Shown here: positions 37,014-44,328 of the stretch, one piece after another
Numbering within the stretch: position 1 is the stretch's first letter
Layout: each line of letters starts with the position of its first letter
NCBI RefSeq assembly: GCF_004364865.1
Contig: NZ_SOAU01000001.1
Span: forward strand, 4,682,001-4,746,000
Length of the DNA: 64,000 nt
Direction: 5' to 3'
Origin: Ilumatobacter fluminis
Lineage (GTDB): Bacteria; Actinomycetota; Acidimicrobiia; Acidimicrobiales; Ilumatobacteraceae
Program-made: the position numbers and the translations under genes
The notes under the pieces: generated by a model
What the model saw: the letters and a program-made list of their open reading frames with translations, nothing else
Databases searched by the model: none
Told to the model about the DNA's origin: nothing

Positions 37014-38344
37014 TGTCGCGGCGTCGACGGAGCGTCGACATCGCGGTCATCGGCGCCGGGTCGGCGACGACCGCCTTCGTCGACGCACTGGTGGGCGACC
37101 CATCGGTCGTCGTGTTCGAACCCGCCCTCGTCGGCGGTGAGTGCCCGTTCGACGCCTGTATTCCGAGCAAGGGATTGCTCCACGACGGCTCGCGAGGCCG
37201 GTCGTGGGCCACTGCGTCAGACCGCCGACGATCGTTGGTCGCCCACCGGGACGACGACGCTCACGCCGAGGCGCTCCTCGAGTCCGGCGACGTCGAACTC
37301 GTCCGAGAACACGCTGCGTTCGTCGACGAGCACCGTGTCGAATCCGAGTCGATCGTGGTCGACGCCGCCCATGTCGTGATCGCGACGGGCGCCGTTCCCA
37401 TCGCGCCCGACATCGAATGCCTCGACGAGGTGGGTGACCGTGTGTGGACGAGCGCCGACGCGCTCCGCGCGAGTGAACGCCCTGATCGACTCGTCATCGC
37501 CGGCGGTGGCGTCATCGGCTGCGAGTTGTCGCGTCTGTTCGCGTCGTTCGGGAGTGCCGTGACCGTCCTCGAACCGAACGAGCACCTGATGGAGACGCTG
37601 CACCCCGACGTGATCGCCGCGGTCGAGCAGACCGTCCGCGACCCGGGCGTCGACCTCAGGCTCCGAGCGCGCCCGGTGTCGATCGCCCGTCACGGCGACG
37701 GCGTGGCGATCGCGGTCGCCGACGGCAGCGAGGTGCGGGCCGACCGGTTCGTGCTCGCCGCCGGCAAACGTCCTCGTCTGGACGGACTCGGACTCCAGTC
37801 GCTCGGGCTCGACCCGCAGCTGAAGCTCCCGGTCGACCGAACCGGCCGCGTCCGATGTGCAGGTTCGATCTGGGCGATGGGCGATGTCGTCGGTGAGGCG
37901 CAGTACACCCATGCGGCGAACCATCACGGGCGTGTCGTCGCCGATCAGATCACCGGTGCCGGTGGGCGTCGCTTCGACGACGTGGTCGACGCGGCGTGCA
38001 TGTTCATCGACCCACCGCTGATGACGGTCGGACCGAGCTACGCCGACACCACCGACGACCGAGACGTCGTGTGGTCGGTGGTCGACGTCGCCGAACGGGC
38101 ACCTCGGGCGGCGACGGATGAAGGGTGCGGCACGCTGGCCGTGGCGGCGCGGCGTTCGACCGGTCGCCTCGTCGCCGCGCACGGCATCGGGCCCTCGTTC
38201 GACGAGTTGGTCCACGCGATCGTCGTGGCGATCGACGGTGAGGTGCCGGTGGCCCGGTTGCTCGAATCGATGTTCCCGTTCCCGACGATGGCCGACGCGT
38301 TCGTGGCGGCGCTCACCGAACTGCAGGCGCAGCTGTCGTCGTGA
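37013..38344 (+). CDS. pyridine nucleotide-disulfide oxidoreductase (MerA/dihydrolipoamide dehydrogenase-like)
   Basis: A 443-residue FAD/NAD(P) flavoprotein. The FAD motif is IAVIGAGSATTAFVDAL. The redox-active Cys pair is GGECPFDACIPSK (CxxxxC as in class I enzymes). The NAD(P) motif is LVIAGGGVIGCELSRLFASFG and the second FAD motif IWAMGDVVGEAQYTH. The C-terminal dimer domain ends SMFPFPTMADAFVAAL, where lipoamide dehydrogenase and glutathione reductase have HAHPTxSE; losing that His is typical of mercuric reductase. However, no vicinal Cys pair follows (the end is LQAQLSS), so mercury reduction is unlikely. The substrate is unknown, perhaps a small disulfide or metal. Coupled to the zinc-ribbon gene. 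Confidence 0.8.
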   Translation: MSRRRRSVDIAVIGAGSATTAFVDALVGDPSVVVFEPALVGGECPFDACIPSKGLLHDGSRGRSWATASDRRRSLVAHRDDDAHAEALLESGDVELVREHAAFVDEHRVESESIVVDAAHVVIATGAVPIAPDIECLDEVGDRVWTSADALRASERPDRLVIAGGGVIGCELSRLFASFGSAVTVLEPNEHLMETLHPDVIAAVEQTVRDPGVDLRLRARPVSIARHGDGVAIAVADGSEVRADRFVLAAGKRPRLDGLGLQSLGLDPQLKLPVDRTGRVRCAGSIWAMGDVVGEAQYTHAANHHGRVVADQITGAGGRRFDDVVDAACMFIDPPLMTVGPSYADTTDDRDVVWSVVDVAERAPRAATDEGCGTLAVAARRSTGRLVAAHGIGPSFDELVHAIVVAIDGEVPVARLLESMFPFPTMADAFVAALTELQAQLSS

Positions 38345-38346
38345 CG

Positions 38347-38366
38347 CGCCGGCGGAGTCGCCGGCG
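38347..38366. terminator. bidirectional terminator hairpin
   Basis: CGCCGGCG, loop GAGT, CGCCGGCG (8-bp stem) lies in the 27-nt gap between convergent stops. Confidence 0.65.
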
Positions 38367-38371
38367 AACGA

Positions 38372-38674
38372 TCAGGCTTCGACGACGAGATAGTCGTCGA
38401 CGCCGCTGATCTCGAGGAGTCGACGAACGGCTGCCGAGGGCGTGGCGAGCGTCAACGAACCGCCGGCTTCCTGCAGCCGCTGGTGCGCGTCGATGAGCAC
38501 CCGGAGCCCGCTCGAGTCGACGAACTCGACACCGGACAGGTCGAGTCGCACCGTCGGTGCCGCAGCGTCGATGGCGGCGGCCAGGGTGGGAGCGGTGTGT
38601 GCGTCGATCTCGCCCACGGCACGGAGTCCGTGGTCGGACGTCTCGATCGTCAAGAGGTCCTCGGGCTGGGTCAT
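38372..38674 (-). CDS. STAS-domain anti-sigma factor antagonist (RsbV/SpoIIAA type)
   Basis: A 100-residue single STAS domain: GEIDAHTAPTLAAAID and VRLDLSGVEFVDSSGLRVLIDAHQR. The regulatory serine is Ser54 or Ser55 in DSSGL. In partner switching the unphosphorylated form binds the anti-sigma kinase and frees the sigma factor. Its ATG overlaps the phosphatase gene's stop by 4 nt (ATGA), so antagonist and phosphatase are made together. The anti-sigma and sigma genes lie 2.2 kb away on the other strand. Confidence 0.9.
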   Translation of the reverse strand: MTQPEDLLTIETSDHGLRAVGEIDAHTAPTLAAAIDAAAPTVRLDLSGVEFVDSSGLRVLIDAHQRLQEAGGSLTLATPSAAVRRLLEISGVDDYLVVEA

Positions 38675-40245
38675 GGCGTGATCGTACCGTTTCTGTGGTC
38701 GTCGGACGCTGCTGCGTCGTCATTCTGGTTGTTCGTGGTGTCGGCGACCGGTGCGCGGCGAACTGCGATCGCCGTCAGATCGTCGGATCGATCGCCGACG
38801 CGGAAGGCTTCGGTCGCGTCCTGGATCTGCGCGAGCAACTCGACCGGATCGGTCGTGGAGAGACAGGTCGCCAGACGTTCGTCTCCGAACCGCTCTCGAT
38901 CCGCACCGATCGTGTCGGTCAGGCCGTCGGTGTGGGTAAGCAGGGTCCAGCCGGCCGGCAGCTCGGCCTCGTAGGTCGACCACGTCGCCGCAAAGGCGCC
39001 GACCAGCGGCCCCGACCCGTCGAGCACCAGGCGCTCGTCGCCGTCGGTCAGGATCGGAGCAGGATGTCCGGCGTTGGCGTACGTGAGGTGGCCGGTGTCG
39101 AGGTCGATGACGACCACCGACGCCGTGAGGAGATCGGCACGCTCGTCTTTCAACATCTCTCGTGACAACCAGTCGAGCGACGCACCGGGCGACAACCGCG
39201 TGCGGAGCGCGGCGCGGAGCTGCGACTTGGCCTTCAGCGCGTTGAGGGCCGCCGACGCGCCGTGGCCGGTAACGTCGATCAGGACGATGTAGAGGTGGGC
39301 GGCGTCGAGGAGGCCGATGTCGAAGCAATCGCCGGCGACGACGCCCTCGGCCGGGACGAGCAAGGTGTGCGCCGCCCAGCCGTCGGGCATCTCACCGATC
39401 TCGTCGGCGAGTTCGGAGCGCACCTGAATCGCCAACACGGCGCTCTGCTCGATGCCGCGTAGTGCCGCTACGGCGTCGTCGCGTGCCGAGCGCAGCGAGC
39501 GCTGCAGCTGCCCGACGGCGTCGCTGACGTCTTGCAGTTCGGGAGCGTCGAAGGCCGGCAGCGGCGCGGTGTCGTCATGGCTCAGCGCCCGTGCGGCATC
39601 GCCGATCCGGGTGAGGGGCCGGAGCACCCAGCGTCGGAACAGCGATGCGGCGAGCGCAGTGCCGAGGATCGCGGCGAGGGCGCTGAGGAACAGCACGCCG
39701 ATGACGTTGCGTTGGATCTGTCGAGCGCGTTCGGCGAGCTCGTCGACATGGATGACGACTGCGGCGTCGAGTGCGTCGAGTGCGTCTCGCACCTGGTCGA
39801 AGCGCTGTTGGGCGAACTCGTCGTCGGGTGCGGCCTCGATGTCGGCGAGGATCGGCTCCGCGACGTCGTTCCGCCATTGCTCACCGGTGTCGACGGCGAT
39901 GTCGACCAGCGCCACGAAGTCGGGCAGGTCGAGATCGCGTTCGAGCAGCCGGGAGACGATGTCGGTCTGGATCGTCGCTCCCTCGTAGTACGGCTCGAGA
40001 AAGCCGTCGTCGGCGGTGAGGAGGTAGCCACGGATGCCGGTCTCCTGGTCGCTGAGCGACAGGCTGAGCTCGGCAACATCGGCCACGGCCGCCCGCGCCT
40101 CTCCGCGTGCGTCGAGCGTCCGATCCCATTGGCGGATCATCAACGCCGACAAGCCGACGGCCACGAGCACCATCACCAGGAACACCACGGCGATGATGCC
40201 GAGTCGGGTACGGAGCGACGTCCGACGAGCAGGGTCGCGCTGCAT
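38671..40245 (-). CDS. CHASE3-HAMP-PPM (RsbU/SpoIIE-type) phosphatase
   Basis: A 524-residue membrane sensor phosphatase. TM1 is at ~16-36. The extracytoplasmic CHASE3 domain (~45-180) shows SLSDQETGIRGYLLTADDGFLEPY. TM2 (~183-203) and HAMP (~204-260) follow, then a PPM/SpoIIE catalytic domain (~290-505) with GDCFDI, DVTGHG, YANAGHPAPIL, HTDGLTD and DRSDDLTAIAVR, including the metal-binding aspartates. It probably dephosphorylates the coupled STAS protein when an external signal reaches CHASE3. The ATG at 40245 is 10 nt after TATCCT, like recF. Confidence 0.92.
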   Translation of the reverse strand: MQRDPARRTSLRTRLGIIAVVFLVMVLVAVGLSALMIRQWDRTLDARGEARAAVADVAELSLSLSDQETGIRGYLLTADDGFLEPYYEGATIQTDIVSRLLERDLDLPDFVALVDIAVDTGEQWRNDVAEPILADIEAAPDDEFAQQRFDQVRDALDALDAAVVIHVDELAERARQIQRNVIGVLFLSALAAILGTALAASLFRRWVLRPLTRIGDAARALSHDDTAPLPAFDAPELQDVSDAVGQLQRSLRSARDDAVAALRGIEQSAVLAIQVRSELADEIGEMPDGWAAHTLLVPAEGVVAGDCFDIGLLDAAHLYIVLIDVTGHGASAALNALKAKSQLRAALRTRLSPGASLDWLSREMLKDERADLLTASVVVIDLDTGHLTYANAGHPAPILTDGDERLVLDGSGPLVGAFAATWSTYEAELPAGWTLLTHTDGLTDTIGADRERFGDERLATCLSTTDPVELLAQIQDATEAFRVGDRSDDLTAIAVRRAPVADTTNNQNDDAAASDDHRNGTITP

Positions 40246-40300
40246 AGTCGACGTGAGGATACTTGTCGCCCGTCGGGGTCACAGCACCCCCGAACGCGAC

Positions 40301-40334
40301 GGTGCCGGATCACCCGAACGGGTGATCCGGCACC
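40301..40334 (-). terminator. strong hairpin terminator
   Basis: A 15-bp perfect stem (GGTGCCGGATCACCC/GGGTGATCCGGCACC) with loop GAAC, 46 nt downstream of the minus-strand gene ending at 40381. No T tract. Confidence 0.8.
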
Positions 40335-40380
40335 GTGATGCGGCGTCGTTACGACGTGGCCGGAGTCTGTCGGTACGTCG

Positions 40381-40746
40381 TCAGGCCACGTGGCGTCGAG
40401 CGTCGATGTTGGCGACGTCGGCGTCGGAGCCGGACGAGTCGTTCGACGAGCGACGGGTGTACCAGACGGTGCCGACGACGGCGAGCGTCGCGAGCAGGGC
40501 GGCCATCAGCCACCACCGGCGATTCGAGGTCGGGGCCGACACGCCGGGGACGTGACCGGCTGCCTTGCGAGCGAAACGACGCCCGCTGGTCACACCGGCG
40601 TCGACGCTGTCGACGACGACGCCCGGAACGGTCTCGATGATCGAGCCGACGTCGGACAACGTGCCCGCGATCGCGCTCGGCACCGTGTCGGTCAGGGTGT
40701 CGGTGATGGTCTCGGTGATCGTGTTCGTGTTCATGTCGATCACCAT
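40381..40746 (-). CDS. single-helix membrane protein (121 aa), hypothetical
   Basis: A 121-residue protein. The N-terminal ~60 residues are a Thr-rich amphipathic stretch (MNTNTITETITDTLTDTVPSAIAGTLSDVGSIIETVPGVVVD), then a basic segment, one hydrophobic helix (~77-95, WWLMAALLATLAVVGTVWY) and a Ser/Asp tail. No family is recognised. Its ATG overlaps the stop of the 24-residue gene upstream by one base (TGATG), supporting ATG 40746 over 40734. Both probably belong to the SigB-type transcript starting near 40823. Confidence 0.65.
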   Translation of the reverse strand: MVIDMNTNTITETITDTLTDTVPSAIAGTLSDVGSIIETVPGVVVDSVDAGVTSGRRFARKAAGHVPGVSAPTSNRRWWLMAALLATLAVVGTVWYTRRSSNDSSGSDADVANIDARRHVA

Positions 40747-40820
40747 CAGACCCTGCGTCGCCCGAAGATGAACAACAGCAACGCGATGATGGCGAGGATG
40801 ATGAAGATCGTGTACAGCAT
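40746..40820 (-). CDS. 24-residue hydrophobic membrane peptide
   Basis: The product MLYTIFIILAIIALLLFI is almost entirely one hydrophobic helix, ended by FGRRRV. It is too short for ordinary gene finders. Support comes from three independent signs: a perfect GTTT-N16-GGGTAC promoter exactly 9 nt before its ATG (the spacing seen at other genes here), a TGATG coupling to the next gene, and the clean hydrophobic-then-RRR topology. It may be a stress-induced membrane peptide; no function is known. Confidence 0.65.
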   Translation of the reverse strand: MLYTIFIILAIIALLLFIFGRRRV

Positions 40821-40829
40821 GAGGATCCG

Positions 40830-40855
40830 GTACCCCGGCGTCGACCGACCGAAAC
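40830..40855 (-). promoter_or_regulatory. SigB/SigF-type promoter of the small membrane genes
   Basis: On the minus strand: GTTT (40855-40852), 16-nt spacer, GGGTAC (40835-40830), then 9 nt to ATG 40820. It is divergent from the anti-sigma/sigma operon. Confidence 0.78.
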
Positions 40856-40898
40856 GTCCGACGACGGCGACGGGTGCGCGAACGGCTCGCCGGTGCGT

Positions 40899-40904
40899 TA
40901 TCTT
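40899..40904 (+). promoter_or_regulatory. leaderless TATCTT -10 element of the anti-sigma/sigma operon
   Basis: TATCTT ends 6 nt before GTG 40911. It lacks the SigB-type GGGTA, so this operon seems to be read by a housekeeping sigma, at least from here. Confidence 0.65.
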
Positions 40905-40910
40905 GCGCGG

Positions 40911-41282
40911 GTGGCCGAACACGTCGACATCGAGATCCCGCTGCACACCCGACACGCCTCCACCGTCCGGGCGGTTGCCGCCGCGGTGTGCGCCGACCTC
41001 GGTTTCTCGGTCGACGCGATCGACGATCTCCGCCTCGGCGTGAACGAGGCGGTGGCCCTGCTCTCCGACGTCGACGCCGGGCCCGAGGCCCGACTCAAGA
41101 TCACGTTCGAGGCAGGCGAGGGCGCCGTCACCGTCCGGTGCAGCCGTCGCGGTGTCGACGAAGAACCGCACGCGGACGACATCGACGTTTTGGCCAAACG
41201 GATCCTCGACGCCGTCGTCGACGAGTACGGCATCGCCGGCGGCGTGTTCACGGTCGTCAAGCGGGTGGCCCCCACCTCGTGA
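40911..41282 (+). CDS. RsbW-like anti-sigma factor (atypical GHKL ATPase)
   Basis: A 123-residue protein with the fold order of RsbW/SpoIIAB anti-sigma kinases: VDIEIPLHTRHASTVRAVAAAVCADLGFSVDAIDDLRLGVNEAVALL, then the C-terminal helix IDVLAKRILDAVVDEYGI. It is followed by and coupled to the sigma gene, which identifies its partner. The ATP-binding N-box normally reads EAxxNAxxH; here it is VNEAVALLSD, without the Asn, and no GxGL motif is visible, as in some actinobacterial RsbW proteins. It may bind sigma well but phosphorylate poorly. GTG 40911 was chosen over the upstream ATG because TATCTT lies 6 nt before it. Confidence 0.82.
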   Translation: MAEHVDIEIPLHTRHASTVRAVAAAVCADLGFSVDAIDDLRLGVNEAVALLSDVDAGPEARLKITFEAGEGAVTVRCSRRGVDEEPHADDIDVLAKRILDAVVDEYGIAGGVFTVVKRVAPTS

Positions 41283-42052
41283 CCAGTGCCATGTCCGACG
41301 TCGACGAACTGTTTCTCGAACTCCGGCGCACCGGTCGCCGACGCATCCGCAACCGGATCGTCGAGGAGTACATGGGACTCGCCATCCACATCGCGCGGCG
41401 CTACAACGCCGGCGTCGGTCGTGACGACGATCTCGAACAGGTCGCGATGCTGGCGCTCGTGAAAGCGGTCGATCGCTTCGACCCCGACGTCGGCGTGCCG
41501 TTCTCGGCGTTCGCCGGGCGCACCATCGAAGGCGAACTGAAGCGCCACTTCCGCGACGCCACGTGGGCCGTCAAGGTGCCGCGCGGCGCCAAGGAGCTGC
41601 ACGTCGCGGTGCGCCGTGCGAACGACCAGTTGTCGGTGCAGCTCGGGCGCTCACCGTCGGTCGACGAGGTCGCCGAGTATCTGGAGATCGATCGCGACGA
41701 CGTGATCACCGGGCTGGCCGCCGGCACGGCGCGCCGCGTCGGCAGCATCGACCCGGGGCCCGACGACGACGGTGGGAGCGATCGGAACGCTGCGACGGCG
41801 GTCGGCGACCGCGGGTACGGCGACGTCGAGAACGAAGAAGTGGTCCAGCGGTTGATCGAGACCCTGCCCGAGCGTGAGCAGGAGATCGTCCGACTCCGGT
41901 TCTACGAGGACCTCTCCCAGTCCGACATCGCCGAGCGCGTCGGTGTGTCGCAGATGCACGTGTCGCGCCTGCTCCGCAAGGCGTTCGCCATCTTGCGCGA
42001 CGAGTACGTCGGCGACGACGAGGTCGACGACGCCGAAGCCAGCCTGTCCTGA
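41279..42052 (+). CDS. SigB/SigF/SigG-family RNA polymerase sigma factor
   Basis: A 257-residue group 3 sigma-70 factor. Region 2 includes IVEEYMGLAIHIARRYNAGVGRDDDLEQVAMLALVKAVDRFDPDVGVPFSAFAGRTIEGELKRHFRDATWAVKVPR. Region 3 (ANDQLSVQLGRSPSVDEVAEYLEI) and region 4 (LPEREQEIVRLRFYEDLSQSDIAERVGVSQMHVSRLLRKAF, HTH) follow. This is the stress/sporulation class controlled by partner switching. GTG 41279 overlaps the anti-sigma stop by 4 nt (GTGA); ATG 41291 is the alternative. Eight promoters of the class it should recognise lie within about 10 kb. Confidence 0.93.
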   Translation: MTSAMSDVDELFLELRRTGRRRIRNRIVEEYMGLAIHIARRYNAGVGRDDDLEQVAMLALVKAVDRFDPDVGVPFSAFAGRTIEGELKRHFRDATWAVKVPRGAKELHVAVRRANDQLSVQLGRSPSVDEVAEYLEIDRDDVITGLAAGTARRVGSIDPGPDDDGGSDRNAATAVGDRGYGDVENEEVVQRLIETLPEREQEIVRLRFYEDLSQSDIAERVGVSQMHVSRLLRKAFAILRDEYVGDDEVDDAEASLS

Positions 42053-42070
42053 CGGAACCGAGACCCGAAA

Positions 42071-42097
42071 CGAGCCGCGGCGCTCGGCTGCGGCTCG
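42071..42097. terminator. hairpin between sigma gene and convergent small gene
   Basis: An 8-bp stem CGAGCCGC/GCGGCTCG with an 11-nt loop, 18 nt after the sigma stop. Confidence 0.55.
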
Positions 42098-42122
42098 ACG
42101 GACGACGTCGGATCCTGAACGA

Positions 42123-42308
42123 TCAGTCCGGCTCGACGCCCTCGATCTCACCTTCGCCCCGCATGCGGGCGCCACGCTCGGCTTCGGCCCGGTAGTGCTC
42201 GCCCACCCGGTCGACGTCGACCTCGTCGACGCTGCGCTCGGCGGCACGCGCCTCGTCAGGGGTCGGTGCGCGATCGGCGATCGGTGCCGTGAAGGTGTCG
42301 TCGCTCAT
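42123..42308 (-). CDS. small acidic protein (61 aa), hypothetical
   Basis: A charged, probably helical protein: DEARAAERSVDEVDVDRVGEHYRAEAERGARMRGEGEIEGVEPD. No family is recognised. It is supported by a GTTT-N16-TGGTAC element exactly 9 nt before the ATG, the same geometry as the 24-residue peptide's promoter. Abundant small charged proteins are common in SigB/SigF regulons, which fits. Confidence 0.6.
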   Translation of the reverse strand: MSDDTFTAPIADRAPTPDEARAAERSVDEVDVDRVGEHYRAEAERGARMRGEGEIEGVEPD

Positions 42309-42317
42309 GCGAGCGCC

Positions 42318-42343
42318 GTACCACGGCCGTTTCAGGCCGAAAC
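42318..42343 (-). promoter_or_regulatory. SigB/SigF-type promoter of the 61-aa gene
   Basis: On the minus strand: GTTT (42343-42340), 16-nt spacer, TGGTAC (42323-42318; one base from GGGTAC), 9 nt to ATG 42308. Its -35 lies in the last codons of the sortase gene. Confidence 0.65.
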
Positions 42344-43036
42344 GTCGTCGGTCTCGTCGTCCTGCTCGTCGGTCTCGACGTCATCCAGCTCGTCGTCGAT
42401 CTCGCGCTGGTCGACCGGGATGGCGTAGACGACGATGTTGTGGCGATAGCGGTTGATGTTCGGGTTGAAGTCGCCGCCGCACGTGATGAGCACCAGCGTC
42501 TCCGGGCCCGTGGTCCGCCAGATACGTTCGGCCGGGAGCTCCGACTTGCCGTACATCGTGCGCTCGACGACCTGGTAGATGCGGGTGTAGCCGTCGCCGG
42601 TGTCGACCTCGAGGCGATCACCGATCTCGGCGTTGCCGAGCTGGTGGAAGGGGCCGGCACGGTCGTTCCACGACACGTGTGCCGCCATGACCGTGGCGCC
42701 CGGCAGCCCCGGCGCCGAGCCGAACTTCCACCAGCCGACCTCGGTCTCGTCGGGGACCTCGAGTTCGTTGTCCTCGTCGAGCCCGACCGAGATGATCTCG
42801 TCGTCGATGCGAAGACCCTCGTAGCGGATCGCGAGCGGCATCGTGCGCTCCATGCGTGACGCGTCGAGCGGGTCGGGCGGGTTGGCGTCGACCGCCGAAT
42901 CGGTCGACAAGACGATCGGCGGTTCGTTCAGGTAGTCACGCAGCGCGACGACGCCGGCCCCGACGGCGACCACCAGCCCGGCCACCATCAGGAGGCTGAG
43001 CAGGGACCGCAGTGGAGACCGGCGTCGTCGCGGCAT
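42332..43036 (-). CDS. class E/F-type sortase
   Basis: A 234-residue membrane-anchored transpeptidase that would link surface proteins to the cell wall. An N-terminal anchor helix (~11-31) is followed by a beta-barrel catalytic domain. His120 (AAHVSW), Cys186 (LVLITCGGDF) and Arg198 (NRYRHNIVVYA) form the sortase triad, with the TLxTC-type strand present. A 30-residue Asp/Glu tail ends the protein. It lies 33 nt downstream of the DUF4397 gene on the same strand, so the pair is probably an enzyme-substrate operon. The DUF4397 protein has a sorting-signal-like C-terminus. Confidence 0.88.
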   Translation of the reverse strand: MPRRRRSPLRSLLSLLMVAGLVVAVGAGVVALRDYLNEPPIVLSTDSAVDANPPDPLDASRMERTMPLAIRYEGLRIDDEIISVGLDEDNELEVPDETEVGWWKFGSAPGLPGATVMAAHVSWNDRAGPFHQLGNAEIGDRLEVDTGDGYTRIYQVVERTMYGKSELPAERIWRTTGPETLVLITCGGDFNPNINRYRHNIVVYAIPVDQREIDDELDDVETDEQDDETDDVSA

Positions 43037-43069
43037 CGTGCGAGTCGTTCTCGGGGATGCCGGTGCGGA

Positions 43070-43972
43070 TCAGGCCCGGCGTCGGGCGAGGAAGGCGCCA
43101 CCGGCGACGACGAGACCACCGACGATCGCGATGAGTGCGATCGAGGTGCCGTTGTCGTCGATCGGCGAACCGGTGTTCACGGCCTGCGGCACGGCGGCGG
43201 TGGTGGTCGTCGTGGTCGAGGGGCCGGTCGTGCTGGTCGTCGACGAGCTGGTCGTCGTCGAGCCGTCGGCGACGGTCGTGGTGGTCTCACCGGAGGCGAC
43301 CGTGGTGGTGGTCGCCGGGGCGGGGAGGGCCACGACCTGCTGGATGAACGTCAGCGAGGTGTCCTCGGAGCCCACGACGTACAGCACCGTGTTGGTGTCG
43401 GCGCCGAGGCTGATGTCACCGATGTCGACGATCGGATCGCCGCCGGTGGGGGCGAGCTGTGCGCCGCTGACGGTGCCGACGGGCAGGATCAGCTCCTGCG
43501 ACTGACCGTTCGACAGGTTCGTGATGGGTCGCTGACCCGACACGATCACGTCGACCGGGCCGGCGTCGGCGGTGTGGCGCACGGTGAGACGTGCGTTGCC
43601 GGCGTCGACGGCGGTCGTGTTGTTCTCGAACGACGCGAGTCGGGCGGTCCCGCTGTCGTCGAGCATCGCCACGATGCTCCAGTTGCCGGCGTCGGGGATG
43701 TCGAGGCTGACGATCGGGCCGATGACGACCGAGTCGTCACTGCTGTCGAGGACCTCGACATTGCTGAGCGTCTGGCCTGCGTACGTCGTCAGGTCGGCGG
43801 TCGTGCCGGGCTGGAAGTCGTCGACGACGACAGCACCGTCGACGACGACGTCGACCGTCGTGCCGGGGATGCCGTGGACCAGCGTGATCGCGGTCTGGTC
43901 CTGGGCCGATGCGGTTGCAGCGGTGAACGTGAGCGCCGCGAGAGCGCCCACGGTGGTCAGGAGCTTTTTCAT
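43070..43972 (-). CDS. DUF4397 surface protein with sorting-signal-like C-terminus
   Basis: A 300-residue exported protein. The signal peptide is MKKLLTTVGALAALTFTAATASA (cleavage about 23/24). One or two DUF4397 beta domains follow (~26-225; ITLVHGIPGTTVDVVVDGAVV and LTVRHTADAGPVDVIVSGQRP). A Thr/Ser stalk (~225-258) leads to AVNTG (264-268), ~10 polar residues, a hydrophobic helix and RRRA at the very end. This is the layout of a sortase substrate, but AVNTG is not a canonical LPxTG or LAxTG signal. ATG 43972 is preceded by GAAGGGC. Confidence 0.85.
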   Translation of the reverse strand: MKKLLTTVGALAALTFTAATASAQDQTAITLVHGIPGTTVDVVVDGAVVVDDFQPGTTADLTTYAGQTLSNVEVLDSSDDSVVIGPIVSLDIPDAGNWSIVAMLDDSGTARLASFENNTTAVDAGNARLTVRHTADAGPVDVIVSGQRPITNLSNGQSQELILPVGTVSGAQLAPTGGDPIVDIGDISLGADTNTVLYVVGSEDTSLTFIQQVVALPAPATTTTVASGETTTTVADGSTTTSSSTTSTTGPSTTTTTTAAVPQAVNTGSPIDDNGTSIALIAIVGGLVVAGGAFLARRRA

Positions 43973-44328
43973 GTCCGTACTGCCCTTCAAGTGTGGTTGT
44001 CCGCCGGCCACGCCGTTGGTCAACTACCAACGGTAGTCGCGTTGCCACCGAATGAAAAGGGTTCCAGGGTGCACGTCACCCGGATCGCGGCTGGTCAACA
44101 GCGTCATCACACCCATCGCGACCCGCAGGTCCGGACGTTCCGACACGGGTCGGCGGCCCCGACCCCTGCGCTCGAGGTCGTCCCCGACGGCCCGGTTTGC
44201 GCGCGCAGCGTGCTGGGTACGGACGCCCCGTCGCTCCGTCGGGGTCGGCCCGTCGAGGCCGACCGGAGCGTCGACAGGGACAACGCACGCCGACCGAATC
44301 GATCGGGCGTCGCACGGAGGAGCAGACG
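43973..44328. other. 356-nt divergent intergenic region
   Basis: It contains an 8-bp inverted repeat at 44013-44033 (CCGTTGGT/ACCAACGG, possible operator for the DUF4397-sortase operon), the SigB-type promoter at 44195-44220, and an 8-bp hairpin GGTCGGCC/GGCCGACC at 44243-44264 in the leader of the ABC operon. No credible gene. Confidence 0.5.
44195..44220 (+). promoter_or_regulatory. SigB/SigF-type promoter of the ABC export operon
   Basis: GTTT (44195-44198), 16-nt spacer, GGGTAC (44215-44220). The leader to ATG 44329 is about 100 nt and holds a hairpin. Confidence 0.75.

Noticed and set aside
37013-38344. Mercuric reductase (merA) assignment
   Set aside because: The C-terminal vicinal cysteines and N-terminal heavy-metal domain are absent and no mer genes are nearby.
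40874-42052. A single 392-codon frame covering the anti-sigma and sigma genes
   Set aside because: Its first part is an out-of-frame Arg-rich translation of the anti-sigma gene; the two genes are separate with a GTGA overlap.
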